Assembly: GCA_024233545.1 (NCBI GenBank)
Contig: JACKPL010000002.1
Span: forward strand, 306,753 to 370,752
Origin: a bacterium
GTDB lineage: Bacteria > Auribacterota > Auribacteria > Auribacterales > Auribacteraceae
Length of the DNA: 64,000 nt
Direction: 5' to 3'
Positions 62,991-64,000 of this stretch are shown here, piece by piece. Numbering within the stretch: position 1 is the first letter of the stretch; each line of letters opens with the position of its first letter. The notes under the pieces were generated by a model. The model saw only the letters and a list, made by a program, of their open reading frames with translations, did not search any database and had not been told where the DNA came from. The position numbers were made by a program, and so were the translations under genes.

Positions 62991-64000
62991 ATGAAAGTAT
63001 TGGTTTTAAATTCTGGAAGCTCATCTATTAAATTTCAGCTTATGGACATGAACAACGAAACACTCCTTGTAAAAGGCGCTGTAAGCAAAATCGGAACGCG
63101 TTCTGCCACTTTGGTTCTGGAAGTTCCCGGAAAAGACAAAGTTACAGAAGTAAGCGAAATTCTTGACCATCAAGCATCACTTGAACATATTGTCCATGCA
63201 CTGTTAAATAAAGAACTGGGTATTCTTAACGACCAATCGGAAATTACTGCAATAGGACATCGTGTTGTACACGGAGGAGAATCGTATTCCGGTTCGGTAC
63301 TTATTGATGACAGTGTTGTCCGTGAAGTGAGGCAGTTGATTGATCTTGCATCGTTGCATAATCCGCCGAACCTCAAAGGAATTGAGGTGTGCCGCCGTTT
63401 ATTTGCCTCGACTCCGCAGGTTGCAGTATTTGATACGGCGTTCCATCAAACAATGCCTCCGCGTGCGTATATTTATCCGCTTCCGTATGTCTTGTACCGA
63501 CGGTATAAAATACGGCGATACGGTTTCCATGGGACGTCTCATGCATATGTCGCCGGACAATGTGCCGAGAAAATGGGTAAGTCTATGGAACAGCTCAACA
63601 TCATCACTGCTCACCTTGGCAATGGATGCAGTATTGCCGCAATAAAAAAAGGCAAGGTGATGGATACTTCCATGGGGTTAACTCCGCTTGAAGGATTAGT
63701 GATGGGTACCCGTAGCGGTGATATTGATCCGTCAATCATCACGTTTGTTATGGCGCAGGAAGACCTTGGTTTGTACGAAGCAAACGCAATGCTGAATAAG
63801 CATAGCGGATTATTGGGCATTTCAGGTGTTTCAAACGATATGAAAGATTTACTGGATGTTGCGGACAGCAATGAACGTGCTCAATTAGCAATTGATGTGT
63901 TTTGCTATCGATTAAAGAAGTACATTGCCGCGTATGCAGGTGTGCTTGGCGGTGTCGATGCGCTTGTGTTTACCGGAGGAATCGGAGAAAAAAAAAAAAA
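62991..64000 (+). CDS. ackA: Acetate kinase (3' end outside window)
   Basis: 336 codons visible of about 400. AckA makes ATP from acetyl phosphate (or the reverse). VLVLNSGSSSIKFQL at the N-terminus, GHRVVHGG (substrate-binding Arg), FDTAFHQTMP, YGFHGTSH (catalytic His), THLGNG-like AHLGNGCS and GTRSGDIDP are all conserved. The ATG follows the previous stop without a gap, so the two are coupled. No pta is seen upstream; it may lie beyond the edge. The last codons read GGIGEKKKK in an A run, where the family has GGIGEN; see the findings. Confidence 0.93.
   Translation, partial: MKVLVLNSGSSSIKFQLMDMNNETLLVKGAVSKIGTRSATLVLEVPGKDKVTEVSEILDHQASLEHIVHALLNKELGILNDQSEITAIGHRVVHGGESYSGSVLIDDSVVREVRQLIDLASLHNPPNLKGIEVCRRLFASTPQVAVFDTAFHQTMPPRAYIYPLPYVLYRRYKIRRYGFHGTSHAYVAGQCAEKMGKSMEQLNIITAHLGNGCSIAAIKKGKVMDTSMGLTPLEGLVMGTRSGDIDPSIITFVMAQEDLGLYEANAMLNKHSGLLGISGVSNDMKDLLDVADSNERAQLAIDVFCYRLKKYIAAYAGVLGGVDALVFTGGIGEKKK

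Noticed and set aside
1..64000. CRISPR arrays, tRNA/rRNA genes, insertion sequences
   Set aside because: None recognised on either strand: no regularly spaced repeats, no cloverleaf in gaps and no transposase.

Overview
This window reads as chromosomal DNA of an uncultured, motile, diderm, probably anaerobic bacterium. A P ring and an L ring (FlgI, FlgH) imply an outer membrane. A six-subunit Rnf complex in the order C-D-G-E-A-B and an acetate kinase suggest fermentative or Na+/H+-linked energy metabolism. A 51-residue 'small basic protein' of the type found in Chlamydiae, Verrucomicrobia and relatives, an XPB-type helicase and two very large multidomain exported proteins point to the PVC neighbourhood (for example Omnitrophota or Auribacterota). 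That placement is inference from a few markers, not a phylogeny.

Layout. 1-2.6 kb: an XPB-type helicase preceded by a protein that carries only the XPB-like N-terminal domain. 2.8-9.4 kb: a giant exported protein with several enzyme-like domains. 9.6-18.7 kb: glycosyltransferases, a methyltransferase, a LOG-like protein, a half-length TauE, TrmB, SfsA, a ParB-like/radical SAM pair, a TPR protein and a glutamine amidotransferase. 18.8-25.4 kb: lipoyl synthase and a second giant protein, split by an apparent frameshift, whose N-terminal domain matches that of the first giant and whose C-terminal part carries a phosphoprotein-phosphatase-like domain. 25.5-38.4 kb: a flagellar region (flgM, flgF-G-A-H-I-J-N-K-L, fliW, csrA, flagellin, fliD, fliS). 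38.5-42.5 kb: YjbQ, a coiled-coil protein, a small lipoprotein, a GHL10-type protein, DUF4416, CutA and the small basic protein. 42.5-50.8 kb: rluB-like gene, SH3 protein, rnfCDGEAB, folD. 50.8-56.4 kb, minus strand: PilZ protein, small membrane protein, sigma-54 activator, TPR/C39-like protein and a PMT-family glycosyltransferase. 56.6-64 kb: another PMT-family protein, dnaE (minus), a divergent 3-hydroxyacyl-CoA dehydrogenase homologue and the start of ackA.

The flagellar region shows a readable control hierarchy. A -24/-12 element heads the flgF operon, and sigma-28-like elements precede flgM, fliD and fliS. fliW-csrA lies directly upstream of flagellin, whose leader has a GGA-containing hairpin and a GGA-bearing Shine-Dalgarno, as expected for the CsrA/FliW switch.

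Five genes (both giants, flgF, dnaE and the sigma-54 activator) are each interrupted by what looks like a single-base change in an A or T run. Because dnaE is essential, sequencing/assembly error or transcriptional slippage is more likely than five real pseudogenes. The window also ends in an A run inside ackA where the family would have Asn. No rRNA, tRNA, CRISPR array or insertion sequence was recognised.
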